The notes under the pieces: generated by a model | Told to the model about the DNA's origin: nothing | Databases searched by the model: none | Seen by the model: the letters and a program-made list of their open reading frames with translations, nothing else | Translations under genes and position numbers: made by a program | Assembly: GCF_030272615.1 (NCBI RefSeq) | Contig: NC_081407.1 | Location: 439,793,213 to 439,857,212, forward strand | Direction of reading: 5' to 3' | Length of the DNA stretch: 64,000 nt | Source of the DNA: Cryptomeria japonica | Taxonomy: Eukaryota > Streptophyta > Pinopsida > Cupressales > Cupressaceae | In this document: positions 1 to 10,002 of the stretch, piece by piece | Layout: the number at the start of each line of letters is the position of its first letter | How positions within the stretch are numbered: position 1 is the stretch's first letter

Positions 1-1
1 T

Positions 2-434
2 ACCCCTTATAATCTCGTTTATGGTGCTGATCCTATTATGTCTTTAGAGTTAGAAATTCCATCACCTAGAGTTCCTCTCAAAGGTATAGTAGATGATGAC
101 TCTTATAGAGAACAAAGACTTCAACAGCCTGAGATGCTTGATGAACAGTGTATAAATGCTCGAGCATATTCAAGCGTATCACAAAACTCTACAACGAAGC
201 TATAATGATAAGGTTATTCAACGTTCCTTCTCAGTAGGTGACTTAGTTCTCTATGAGAATCAACGCAATGTGAATGCCTTACTTGAAGAAAAGGGAAAAT
301 TTAGTCCTAATTGGCTTGGACCGTATATTGTTATTGAAGATTATGGATCAAGTGCTTATAAAATAGTGGATGTAGATGGTACGCCTCTTAAAGAACCTAT
401 AAATGCTATGCACTTGCGTAGATACTATGCTTAA
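2..434 (+). pseudogene. Ty3/gypsy polyprotein 3' end (integrase C-terminus), frameshifted
   Basis: This is the last part of a gypsy-type pol, cut by the window start. The first frame reads TPYNLVYGADPIMSLELEIP, typical of the end of the integrase core, and stops with TAA at 203-205. The correct reading moves by one base near 150-156 and continues as LEHIQAYHKTLQRSYNDKV, then GDLVLYENQRN, KFSPNWLGPYIV and a final MHLRRYYA. The GPYIV and MHLRRYY motifs are typical of plant gypsy integrase C-termini. No chromodomain follows, which fits the Tat/Athila side rather than chromoviruses (inference). The single-base frameshift makes this copy defective. The same element continues to 5771. Confidence 0.88.
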
Positions 435-1498
435 TTCCTCATTCCTTACCTTTCATCTATCTTCTTTTCACTTCTTCAAAATTGGATAATATGTTAGCAT
501 ATCTTTGTTAGAGCAAATAGACTTAAATGATATTTTGTTTAATATATATTGCTTTGTTCTTGACAAGCGTGTTTCTTTACTCTATAGTTTGTCTTGAATT
601 CATTTATGTAAATTGCAAAAGATTTACATTTCCATTATGCTGGCATATTATACAATGTCTTTATGTGTTAAGTAGAATTGTATCATGTTGAGTTTAAGTT
701 TAAATTAAATCACATTAGTTATATGATTCTTAGGCTTAACACATATTTCTTCTCTATCATCAATGTAGTACTTGATTAAATATTTTATTTTAATTAAGTC
801 ACACATGTATCAATTTAATCATGGAGCATTGAAAAATCAATCACATGGAAATTAAATTCAGAACATACATCTACCAAATGTATTAACTTTAATCAAAATA
901 TACATTATTTTAGGCATTAAAGATAACACGTTTGAGACAAAGAGAAGCATGTATATATATATGTATGTGGATCATGTTTTCATATACAAAAGTAGATCAC
1001 TATACATCCAAAATGTGACCTATCCTACATCATGAGATCATCTCCTATCCCTAGGGCTAGTGGCTGGAGAGTGACGACTAGACGCTCCCTCCTGATCCGG
1101 CCGTGAAGGTGGACCCATAGGTGTATAGTGTGATATAGACCGTGAATGACTCCGAGAGGAACTCCTATGATCCCTATCCATAAGGATCACGTAATACGAG
1201 GTAGCCTCAGCCTGAGCTACTGCTAGGTCACGATGTGCCCGCTAAAGGTTCTCTGATAAAACTCTCTCTCTCTCCCTCCATATTTCCACCTGTACTCAAA
1301 ATGTGGAAAACAAGTCCTCATGTCGACCCGTGTTCCCCTGAGACCTATAAGCAACCTATGAGGAACTAGGGATTTGTGCCATCATGGAAATATCTGTCAC
1401 TACTTGCTGGATCAAGGAGTGCCACTCCTGCACATTAGCTGTAGCAGTAGAATAGATTTTGTATTAGTACCATTCTATATCATCAAAACATTAGTCAA
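435..1498. other. AT-rich spacer between gypsy pol and the antisense ORF
   Basis: About 1 kb without a credible ORF. It contains a short TA microsatellite near 951-963 and is strongly AT-rich up to about 1000. From about 1020 the composition changes toward the GC-richer antisense ORF block. I see no RNA gene or terminal repeat here. Confidence 0.6.
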
Positions 1499-3137
1499 TC
1501 AATATAAACCTACTATACCTGGATCTCCCTCGCGCCAGTAGGGATCGTGATATGGTAGCATCTGTGACTGGGAACTACTAGGTTCCCCACGCTCAAATGA
1601 TCTGTGCACAATGGGTACAGGTCTCCATATTGCCTCGTGTTCCCCCTTTTGGGGAATAAGTGGAGGATCCAAGGCTATGGTATCATCTCCTGAATGGTGG
1701 GGAGCTGCATTTGACTCCTCCTCATCATCTCTATCCTCCTCTTCCTCATCATCCTCATCCTCATCTGCATCCTCGTCCACATCCTCATTCTCCTCATCAT
1801 CATCTCTATCTATGTCATTCTCCTCTCCTTCCTCCTCCTCCTTGGCACTAGGCTGATCTCCTATGGGTGGATCAGGATCTCCTGCCTCCTCATGACCCTC
1901 TCCCTCCTCTGGCTCCTCCAATCTGGATCCCTGATCCTCATCTCGGTCTCCATGTCTCCATGGACCTAGATGGCCTGTCGGGTAATCTGGTGGAAAGATA
2001 GGCCCTGGGTATGTCCTCATAAACCATGAGAGATACCTGCATTGTGCTCCGGGATCTACGAAGTAATCAGTGACCACATCCTGATCGGACCCCTCTATAT
2101 CTGTAATCTTGATATCATCTATCGTAGGTCTCGCTACTGCTCTAGGTCTGGGAAGGACTCGTGAGTGTCAAGTATAGATAGGTACATCGGCTGGAACACA
2201 CTGCTCTAGCCCAAACTGCCTCCGTACTCAATCAATGTAGAATGGGACTATGATATGTGAGTATCGTCCTCTTAGTAGGCGGTTCCTCTGTAAGCATGCT
2301 AGCTGCCTCTCCATTCCATCCCATCTGTGCATCCGCAGATATGGTCTCCATACTATCACCTCAGTTGTCAATCTATTGAATGCCACTCTCCAATATAATA
2401 GATCCCCAAATCTCCACTCACTGGTAAGTGGATAGGTAAACACCCTAGGTCGCTCGCTAGCCGCACTCATCAGATAGCCGATGGGCCTGGTGCATGTGAA
2501 GTGCTCAAATATCCACACCTGCAGAAGTGTGCATGTCATCAAGCTACAACACTATCCAAACACATACTCCTCAAGGTCATGATAGAGATGTGCAAGCATA
2601 CTCCGACCCCAAGCATATACTCTCATGTCTCTCCATAGCCCTGATGCACCATGTGAGACCCCCATGCATGTGCATACCTTGCCCATTAGGGCAGACGGCT
2701 AGTGCTATGATGGCAATCATAAGACATCTCACAAGGGGCACCTCTCCTGTAGGATGTAAGAGCCAACTGATCATGATGCGACCTCTCGTCTCACTCCGCA
2801 TGACTCTCCCTATGTAGTATATCTGCTCCCTCTGATGGTCCTCCGCTGACCGATCAGTCGCGTATGTCACGGTGGCTCCTCTGATAGGTAGGCGAAGTAT
2901 GCAGTACACATCCTCAAGTGTAACCGTCATCTCTCCTACTGGGAGATGGAATGTACATGCATCAAGATCCCATCGCTCCATAAGTGCCATCAACATTGCA
3001 GGATGGAATCGAATGGCTGGCATGAGGATCTCATACCATAAACCCACTATCGATAATGTATCCCTCTCTGCCTGAGTCAGCCGGGGAATCTGATCTCGCA
3101 GACTGCGAAGAATCTGCCCCGCAGTGTGCTCTCTCAT
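1499..3137 (-). pseudogene. Antisense plant mobile domain (PMD, MAIN-like) ORF carried by the gypsy element
   Basis: Read on the minus strand. The first segment (3137-2577) contains TLSIVGLWYEILMPAIRFHP, ALMERWDLDACTFHLPVGEM and TVTLEDVYCILRLPIRG, the hallmark start of the plant mobile domain (PF10536, Arabidopsis MAIN/MAIL family). A frameshift near 2560 leads into a frame reading LAHLYHDLEEYVFG, then LLQVWIFEHF (2542-2228), the PMD core. In-frame stops follow, then 2077-1499 with a long Asp/Glu-rich tract. PMD proteins are known both as host silencing factors and as domains captured by gypsy and MULE elements. Its place between pol and the 3' LTR, in antisense, favours an element-borne copy. 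The frameshift and stops make it non-functional here. Confidence 0.82.
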
Positions 3138-3237
3138 GTATGGGAGATCCTACAATGAAAAAACATCAGTGTAATTAGTACTCAATCATCAAAATCATCT
3201 ACGCAAACTATCGAACATTGAAAGCTAACCCTGACAC

Positions 3238-3410
3238 CCCTTGCCAAGCCCTGATTGGGACCATGGCGCTCTGAGAGGACCATGGCGCCCTGATTGGGAC
3301 CATGGCACCTTGATTGGGACCATGGCACCCTGAGAGGACCATGGCGCCTCACAGGGACCATGGTGCCCTGATAGGACCATGGTGCCCTGGATGGGACCCA
3401 GGGTCAGATT
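3238..3410. repeat. Tandem array of a ~19-20 bp unit around GGGACCATGGCGCCCTGA
   Basis: Eight or so degenerate head-to-tail units, each with GGACCATGG followed by CGCC, CACC or TGCC and then CTGAT or CTGAGAG. It lies just upstream of the antisense PMD ORF start. Related words recur in the 3' LTR: GGACCATGGCGCCC near 4512, and a CAGGACAGGGGC/GGCACCCTGGTCC repeat at 5285-5342. Confidence 0.8.
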
Positions 3411-4127
3411 CTAGGGCCCGCATTCGATCACAGAAACTCAAAGTCAACACAAACGCAGAAAGTCAAAGTCAAGTCAACTCACCTCATCCAGTGGCTCGTC
3501 ACCGATCACGGCCTGTCGCATGATCTCCATCCTCATGGGATGCTTCGATCGTCGTGAAGGCATGATGATGGCTATGTGGGCTCTGCTGCAATGAACAATA
3601 CTCAAAAATCAACAAAGTGACAAATGCAATAGTCACTTTCGAGGTATATATTTTCATTCCTTTACCTTTAATTTCAAAACCTTAATTTTCCTCTATCATT
3701 CATTTCATCATAACATGAGTTTGGGAGATGCAATTTTTGAACCGTTTGTTGGGTGTGAATCATATTTTTGTTCCCTTACTCCCTGGATGTTCCAAAAAGT
3801 GCTCTGATGAAGCCTCTTCAGTGAACATCTCTCATCAATAATCTCTCACACAATTTGTCGTAAGTAAACATGCTATCCTGTTTCACCTCCCTAATAAGCA
3901 AGCCAAAATAGGGGGGCATATAGCTACTCACAAATTTAATCACTTTCCTTAGTAAGCATTAGGTGATTTTGTGATCTAACGTCTGTTTTGTAGGGTGTGG
4001 TTCCTAACTGTGTACTACAGATACCACTAGGGGCTTCATTCAACAGACTTATGGATATATCCTTTTTCAAATAATGTTTAATTTCCTATACTTTAGCTTG
4101 CATATGCACGTAGTACTCATATGACTG
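3411..4127. other. Noncoding 3' internal region of the gypsy element
   Basis: No credible ORF and no RNA gene seen. The stretch leads from the antisense ORF block to the polypurine tract and is part of the internal region of the element. Confidence 0.5.
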
Positions 4128-4144
4128 CTAAAGTGGGGGCTAAA
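4128..4144 (+). promoter_or_regulatory. Polypurine tract of the gypsy element
   Basis: CTAAAGTGGGGGCTAAA lies directly before an LTR starting TGTAG. This is the expected plus-strand primer position and fixes the polarity of the element as plus. Confidence 0.75.
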
Positions 4145-5771
4145 TGTAGCATCGTAAATTGTACGCACTTGCTAAAGTGGTACAATTTCACACCTAGTTT
4201 AGCACCCGCCTTGGCGCATTTTGCACTTTGCATCGCATTTTCCCTTTAGCACTTAATTAATCAAATTAATTAGGTCTAAGGTTCTATCTTATCATCTTCC
4301 GCATCATAAAGTTGGGCCCTTTCATTAAAGTGTGCCCCTTTCATTTTATTCCTCCAATACATCATTTAATCAAAAACCCTAATTAGGTCCTATTTTGAAC
4401 TTGGGGGCTTGATTTCGGGCGTCAAAAAATCTCGAAATCACCTGTAACTTCAGGATTCACTCTAAAACCATCATATCCGACGGCCCTGAAAATTTGGTGA
4501 AAAGTTGTCAGGACCATGGCGCCCGAAGTGCACACGGTCCCGAACATTTTTCCCAAAATTTTAGGAGCACAATCCAATCATAAAATAAAGCTTAACCGCA
4601 AGAAATTGGCAAGAGATTCAATCTCGAGGTCAGCCAAAAGTTGAAATTAAGACCTAGGGTTTCATATATAAGAGCTCTCTTTCTTCATTTGAAAGGATTT
4701 GAATTTTGGTTTCAAGGACCTTCTATGCAGCGAAAGAGCAGATCTTTGAAGACTTCAACAACATTCAACATCCACCCATCAAGCATTCATCAATTTCATT
4801 CATCCATTTAGGGCTTTGAAGATATTAAAGAGAAATAGGGGATCACCGACTGAAGATTGGCTTGTACCCCTCCCTTGGGGTTGGGTATGATTTCATGTTG
4901 TTTTCATGTCTTTGCATAAGCCTCATTCTATCATTTGTATTCATGCTTTAGATCACTTTGCATATTGATTTGGAGCATTTATATTATCATTTACAAGCAA
5001 TTAGGGTTTACTTTCTAGGTTGCTCTAGTTTGCTTACTTGCATTTTAGGATCTTGCACACACACAAGGTCTGCACACACACTACTTTTTCAATACAACTT
5101 GGCTATTCATGGAGGTGGAAATCACCAAAGCAGGGGTTTGACTAAGGCAAAACCCTATATAGCCGCCCACCATACCTTTTCAGATATAAGTGCAGATTTC
5201 AGGATTCGGACGACACCGCAAGTTGCAGATTCAACGGGAGCAGACTAAGACGGGACAACACACCAAATTGTAGAGCAGAAACCCAGGACAGGGGCATGGG
5301 GCACCCTGGTCCTGCCAGGACAGGGGCGCTGGGCACCCTGGTCCCTCTGTCAGACAGCAATTTTCAGCATTTTCGACAGTTTTCTAGGTTGTAAAACAAC
5401 AGTTTCAGGAGCAGAATCAAGACAGTGGCGCTCGCGCTCCCATCCCGAACATTTTCACTCAGATTTTAACTCTGGGTACACATCTGTATTCTTATCTTGT
5501 CCTTGTGTTTACAGCTTTCCATTGTGTAATCTCAATTCTGCAATCTCGTTATTAGTTCATACTTGCACTTTGGGGTTAGGAATTGAACTTGCATCATTCT
5601 ATCTTTCAATTACAACAAAGGAATAGAAACCCTAATAGGTAGCCCGTGGCTCTCTCTTCCACAAAAAGAAGTAGCCAATTGTGTGATACCTCTAGGCTCT
5701 TTCGTATTCCACAATGTGTGTCAAAAGGTAGGATTAGGGCATGTTAGCCTAGTCTCGCTTTTTCTCCTACA
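4145..5771 (+). repeat. 3' LTR of the gypsy element
   Basis: The LTR starts TGTAGCATCG right after the polypurine tract and ends CCTACA, so the ends are inverted (TGTAG/CTACA), with a length of 1627 bp. A TATA-like box TATATAAG lies at 4665-4672. It contains GGACCATGGCGCCC near 4512 and a short GC-rich direct repeat at 5285-5342. The sequence after 5771 is LARD leader, so the gypsy element appears inserted in a LARD copy. The 5' LTR is outside the window, so the right boundary comes from TG...CA symmetry and the start of LARD similarity. Confidence 0.72.
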
Positions 5772-5773
5772 CA

Positions 5774-6211
5774 GTTGTTAGGGAGTCTTGACCTTTTCTA
5801 AAATTTGTCCTTTCATTAATATCATTTTTGTCCAACCTAGCTTAGTATCCAAGAATAAAAAGGGTTGCATTTCAGCTCTGGCCTTCAATGCCATGATGCT
5901 ACGCATCCATTTTGCTACATTAAAATAAAGGTTCTCACCTACAAAGTGCATTACTGAAAGCAAGTTTTTTTCTTTGTCTCTAACTATCCTCTATCTAATT
6001 TCTTCTCACTAACATTTCTTCCGTCAGTCTTGGTAGTCCATTCAAACCTATTATCTTCTATCATTCTTATCGATCAATTGGCCTCTTTTCTGAATTTTTT
6101 CGGCCAATTCCTCGAGGGGGCATGCATATGTCATTATTATTATCTGGGGCATTTTCATTATTGTTCTTTGAAACAACGCTTAAAATCGCATTGTCTCAAA
6201 GAGGGGCAAAA
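5774..6211 (+). mobile_element. Internally deleted LARD remnant (leader fused to 3' end)
   Basis: 5776-5854 matches the LARD-A leader at 9667-9747, sharing the words AACCTAGCTTAGTATCCAAG. It then jumps directly to sequence matching 18765-19124, sharing CTTCAATGCCATGATGCT. About 9 kb of internal sequence is therefore missing. It ends in the family polypurine tract AGAGGGGCAAAA just before the LTR at 6212. Confidence 0.75.
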
Positions 6212-7910
6212 TGTAGACACCTAAAAATGGTCAACGCTTGCGGAATCATACTTTAACATTTGCGCATTGCCTCATTTTAGGCTTTTGCATTGCATTAACA
6301 TTTCTCCTATGATTCGCACTTGGTATTTATCATTTGCGAGCATCGAGTCATTCTTCTACATTCTTCATTCATCTCACTTTCAAATTTGGTCTTGTCGACA
6401 ACAATCTTCAATCATGTTTTTGGTAGATCTTTGTCCTTGTCAATCTTGTCATATTGCGATCGATTCGTCATCGATCCTTGTCCTTTTCAATCATGTTAAT
6501 TTGGTCAATTTGTCATTGATTTTTGTCAACCAATCTCAATCAAATCGTTTATCAACACTGGTCATTTATCAATTCAGAATCATGATCATAATCAAATCAA
6601 CATCAATTATCTTTCATCAAGACCTAATTGTCGTTCTTGCATTGTTAATTCATCTTTTAGGGTTTCATGATTTAATCATTTAACCTTGTTTGTCATTTCT
6701 CTCTCTAGGATTAATAAATTATTTATTTATCCTAAGTCTTCTTATCGCAATTAAATGTTCATTTAATTGGCTAATTATTCCTTTTTTTGTGAATTAATTA
6801 ATAAATGACAAATTATTAATTAATTTACCTAATTCCTAATTTCCTAATTTCCAAGTCATCATTTCTAACCTAATTTTCTAATTTCTCCTAAATTCCTAAA
6901 TGTCTATTTCTATTTCAAATTCATGTCATAAATCCTTGCATAGCAATTTGTCATAAATTGCCATAAATTGTCATAAAATCCTTCCATAGCAATTTGTCAT
7001 ACACATGTCATAATTTTGCTATTCTTGATTTGAATTTCCATTTGAATCATTATCATGCTAATTTGATCATTTCTCCAATTTATCTATAAATTGGATGAGT
7101 TTCTTCAATCAAGATCCCCAATTGATCGCATCCTAATCAGATTATCGAATTTCTAATCAATCACGCTTCGAGTACTTTTGAGCAATTTTCTTATCTACTT
7201 GCTTTCAATCATGTATGTGCACTTGTAGGTGAGATCCACAACCAAACTATTTCAAGAGGAAAGAAGAACAATGGAGCCGCATGAAGGAAGCATTTAGATC
7301 TACATCTGGTTTGCATAATCTTTTTGAATGTTTTATCTTTATGTCTCTATTGAATGTGTTTAGGATAGATCATGTCATAAATCCTTGCATAGCAATTTGT
7401 CATAAATTGTCATAAATTGTCATAAAATCCTTGCATAGCAATTTGTCATACACATGTCATAATTTTGCTATTCTTGATTTGAATTTCCATTTGAATCATT
7501 ATCATGCTAATTTGATCATTTCTCCAATTTATCTATAAATTGGATGAGTTTCTTCAATCAAGATCCCCAATTGATCGCATTTTGAATCCCTAATCAGATT
7601 ATCAAATTTCTAATCAATCACGCTTCGAGTACTTTTGAGCAATTTTCTTATCTACTTGCTTTCAATCATGTATGTGCACTTGTAGGTGAGATCCACAACC
7701 AAACTATTTCAAGAGGAAAGAATAATAATGGAGCCGCATGAAGGAAGCATTTAGATCTACATCTGGTTTGCATAATCTTTTTGAATGTTTTATCTTTATG
7801 TCTCTATTGAATGTGTTTAGGATAGATCATTGCAATTGTGCTTTCGTGATTGAGCTATAAGATTAGTATGTTTATCTTTCTTGTGATGATTTCCTATTTC
7901 CTAATGTATA
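6212..7910 (+). repeat. LARD-A LTR with a tandem internal duplication
   Basis: Starts TGTAGACACC after the polypurine tract. It ends TGTATA, where the family ends GCTACA or TCTACA, just before TTAATTGGTGAACCC. Its length is 1699 bp, against 1329 and 1369 bp for other family LTRs, because a ~450-bp block is duplicated (6921-7369 and 7370-7827). Each block carries a TATAAAT box, at 7085-7091 and 7534-7540. The LTR follows one internal region and precedes another, so it is the middle LTR of a tandem arrangement. Confidence 0.85.
6921..7827 (+). repeat. Near-identical ~450-bp tandem duplication inside the LTR
   Basis: Unit 1 is 6921-7369 and unit 2 is 7370-7827. Both begin TCATGTCATAAATCCTTGCA and end GTGTTTAGGATAGA. 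They differ by a few substitutions and by about 8-9 extra bases in unit 2 (around TTTGAATCC). Each unit contains the TATA box and the downstream transcribed region of the LTR. Confidence 0.92.
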
Positions 7911-10002
7911 TTAATTGGTGAACCCGACGTGAACACTAACCCTCTAACCCCTTTACTATTTTTTTTTGAGTGCTTATGAGTTGATTTGCAAGCCAAAAAA
8001 AACCAAAAACAGGGCAGTGCAGGGCTTTCTGGGGACTTCTGCGCCTGTGTCAGACAACCTGCACCTGTGTTGAGCATTTTGTGCTTGTGTTAAAGACATT
8101 TTGTGCTTGTGTCATGGGTTCTGCACTTGTGTCATGAGTTCTGCGCCTATGTAAAGTCCAGAACAGAGGTAAAAATGCAGTGTTTTACTTGAAAATTGTC
8201 TTGTTTTTTTGCATTTTGTTTTCTGTGTTTTGGTTGTTGGTACTAATTATCTGTGCAACATCTTGGCATACACATGGCAAAGACAACAAATCAAACTACT
8301 AACATGTGTTATGCAGAATTGATAGTCAAAGAATAAATACCTCAAACTTCTAACTTGGGTTTTTGCAGGTTGCCTTGGAGAAACAACTAAACTTGGTGTT
8401 TGTTATTAATGTTTTAGGCACCTAGTGATTTCTAAATAGGTTGGAATGAACATTTTTTTGCTTTGATTGTTGAGTGTGACATTGGAGTAGGAGAGTATGC
8501 TCTCATCCTTTTTAGGGTGATCAGAAATCCAGATCTTAGATACCATGCTCGTGTCTTTGATTGTGTGTCGCCTTTAGAGGGCCTGCCTTCCCGACCACTT
8601 TGCTTTTGCAAGCAAGTGATAATCGTGAGAAGGGAATGACCCAAAGTGAGTATGACTAGAATACCTTGGCATTCTAACTCACTATAAACAAATACTTGAT
8701 GGGCGAAAGCCTTGAAGGAAGGGTTACGTGGGAATTGCAGTTACTTGGGAAGTGATGACCCTTGAACTCTTTCTCATATCAACATCTAAGTAGGGCCTCA
8801 TGGGTCTAAATCATGCTTGCGCGACTACATTTGTTTTGTATCTTGGTGGGCTTAATGTCTCAATCACGCTTGCGTGACATCAAGGAGTAACACTTAATAG
8901 AAATCCTGACTAAACACCTTGTTTTTAGAGGCCAAAAACCCTTCTAGTTGCTTGAGAAGGACAAGTTCAGATACTTGGAAGAGATACTAAGTTCTCCATG
9001 GGCAAATTTCCATGGGGACTGATGCTTGGCTGCCCTGAGAAGTGAGTGTCGTGGAGGGGAGCCCGTGGGGTCAAGCATCTATGTATTCTCCTTGAATCTC
9101 ATAACGAGTCTACCTGTCAAGTACCTAATGTCCTTGCCATCCATAAGACATGTGGAAATGAGCATGATTGTCTTGAGTCTATGTTAAAATATCTTGTCTT
9201 CTTTACTTGTCAAAAGTTGAATTGAATCTCATTTCAAAAGCAAGACAAATTGATTCAAAACAAGGTTAAACACAAGAACATTTCATCCAACAAAGTTCAA
9301 ATTCAAAACATCTTCAAACATGGTTGTCAAACATTGTTCAAAATCTTGTCTCAACATTCATGTCACTTAGATTTAGGTTCATCCTAGGTTGCATTTTGCA
9401 AAGTTCATTGTCAAGTACCAAGGTTAGGTTTCACCTAAGTCATACTCCTTTGCATATCAATAAGGGTCATCCATTTGCATATGTCCTCTTGCATTAAATT
9501 CATACCATTGTCATACTTTGCATACCCTAGGTCTCTTCATTAAGTTTAGGTCATTATCATATCATATTAGGGTAATTTGCATAGTAATTGTCCCTTAGCA
9601 TATAGTGTCAAAACTAGGTTTTGTCATACTTGAGTAATCCAAATCTTTGATAAACCCTAAGTCATTGTTAGGAAGTCTAGACCTTATCAAACCTTCTGTC
9701 CTTTTGTCATCCATGTCATTTCATCAAACCTAGCTTAGTATCCAAGCATATAGGGGAGACATTGTCATTTTGTCCTTTTGTCACTTGGTCCTTTTGTCCT
9801 TTGAGGTCTAGACATCATTTCAATTTCCTAAGGGTCTCTTTTAGATTTGCATACATAAGTTTGTCAAAAATCTTCAAAAACAACCAAAAACATAGATTGC
9901 ACTCTTGCCATAGATTGCATTTTCATTTATTTAGTTTGCATTTAGTTGCATATCATACATTATCATTGAAAAATTCCAAAAATATTGCATTTGCATAGTG
10001 AC
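7911..10002 (+). other. LARD-A primer-binding region and ~2.1 kb leader
   Basis: Begins TTAAT followed by the PBS candidate TGGTGAACCCGACGTGAAC at 7916-7934. The same sequence, with one G-to-A change in the first bases, follows the 5' LTR of LARD-B. The leader has a short-repeat cluster at about 8038-8150. I see no credible ORF; it is the counterpart of 45508-47648 in LARD-B on the other strand. Confidence 0.7.
8038..8150 (+). repeat. ~20-bp leader repeats with GCGCCTGTGTCA
   Basis: Five to six degenerate units of the form TTCTGCGCCTGTGTCA or TTTGTGCTTGTGT. The same array occurs in LARD-B on the minus strand (47405-47530), followed in both by AAAGTCCAGA. Conservation in place and order suggests a functional leader element (inference). 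Confidence 0.75.

Noticed and set aside
1611-1856. Plus-strand Ser-rich and His/Pro-rich frames
   Set aside because: They are the antisense of the Asp/Glu-rich part of the PMD ORF; composition alone keeps them open.
4958-5248. 96-codon frame in the gypsy LTR
   Set aside because: It is within the LTR, has no recognised domain and no conserved partner.
6267-6683. 138-codon frame in the LARD LTR
   Set aside because: It lies wholly within U3 of the LTR, is absent from related LTRs and has no domain.
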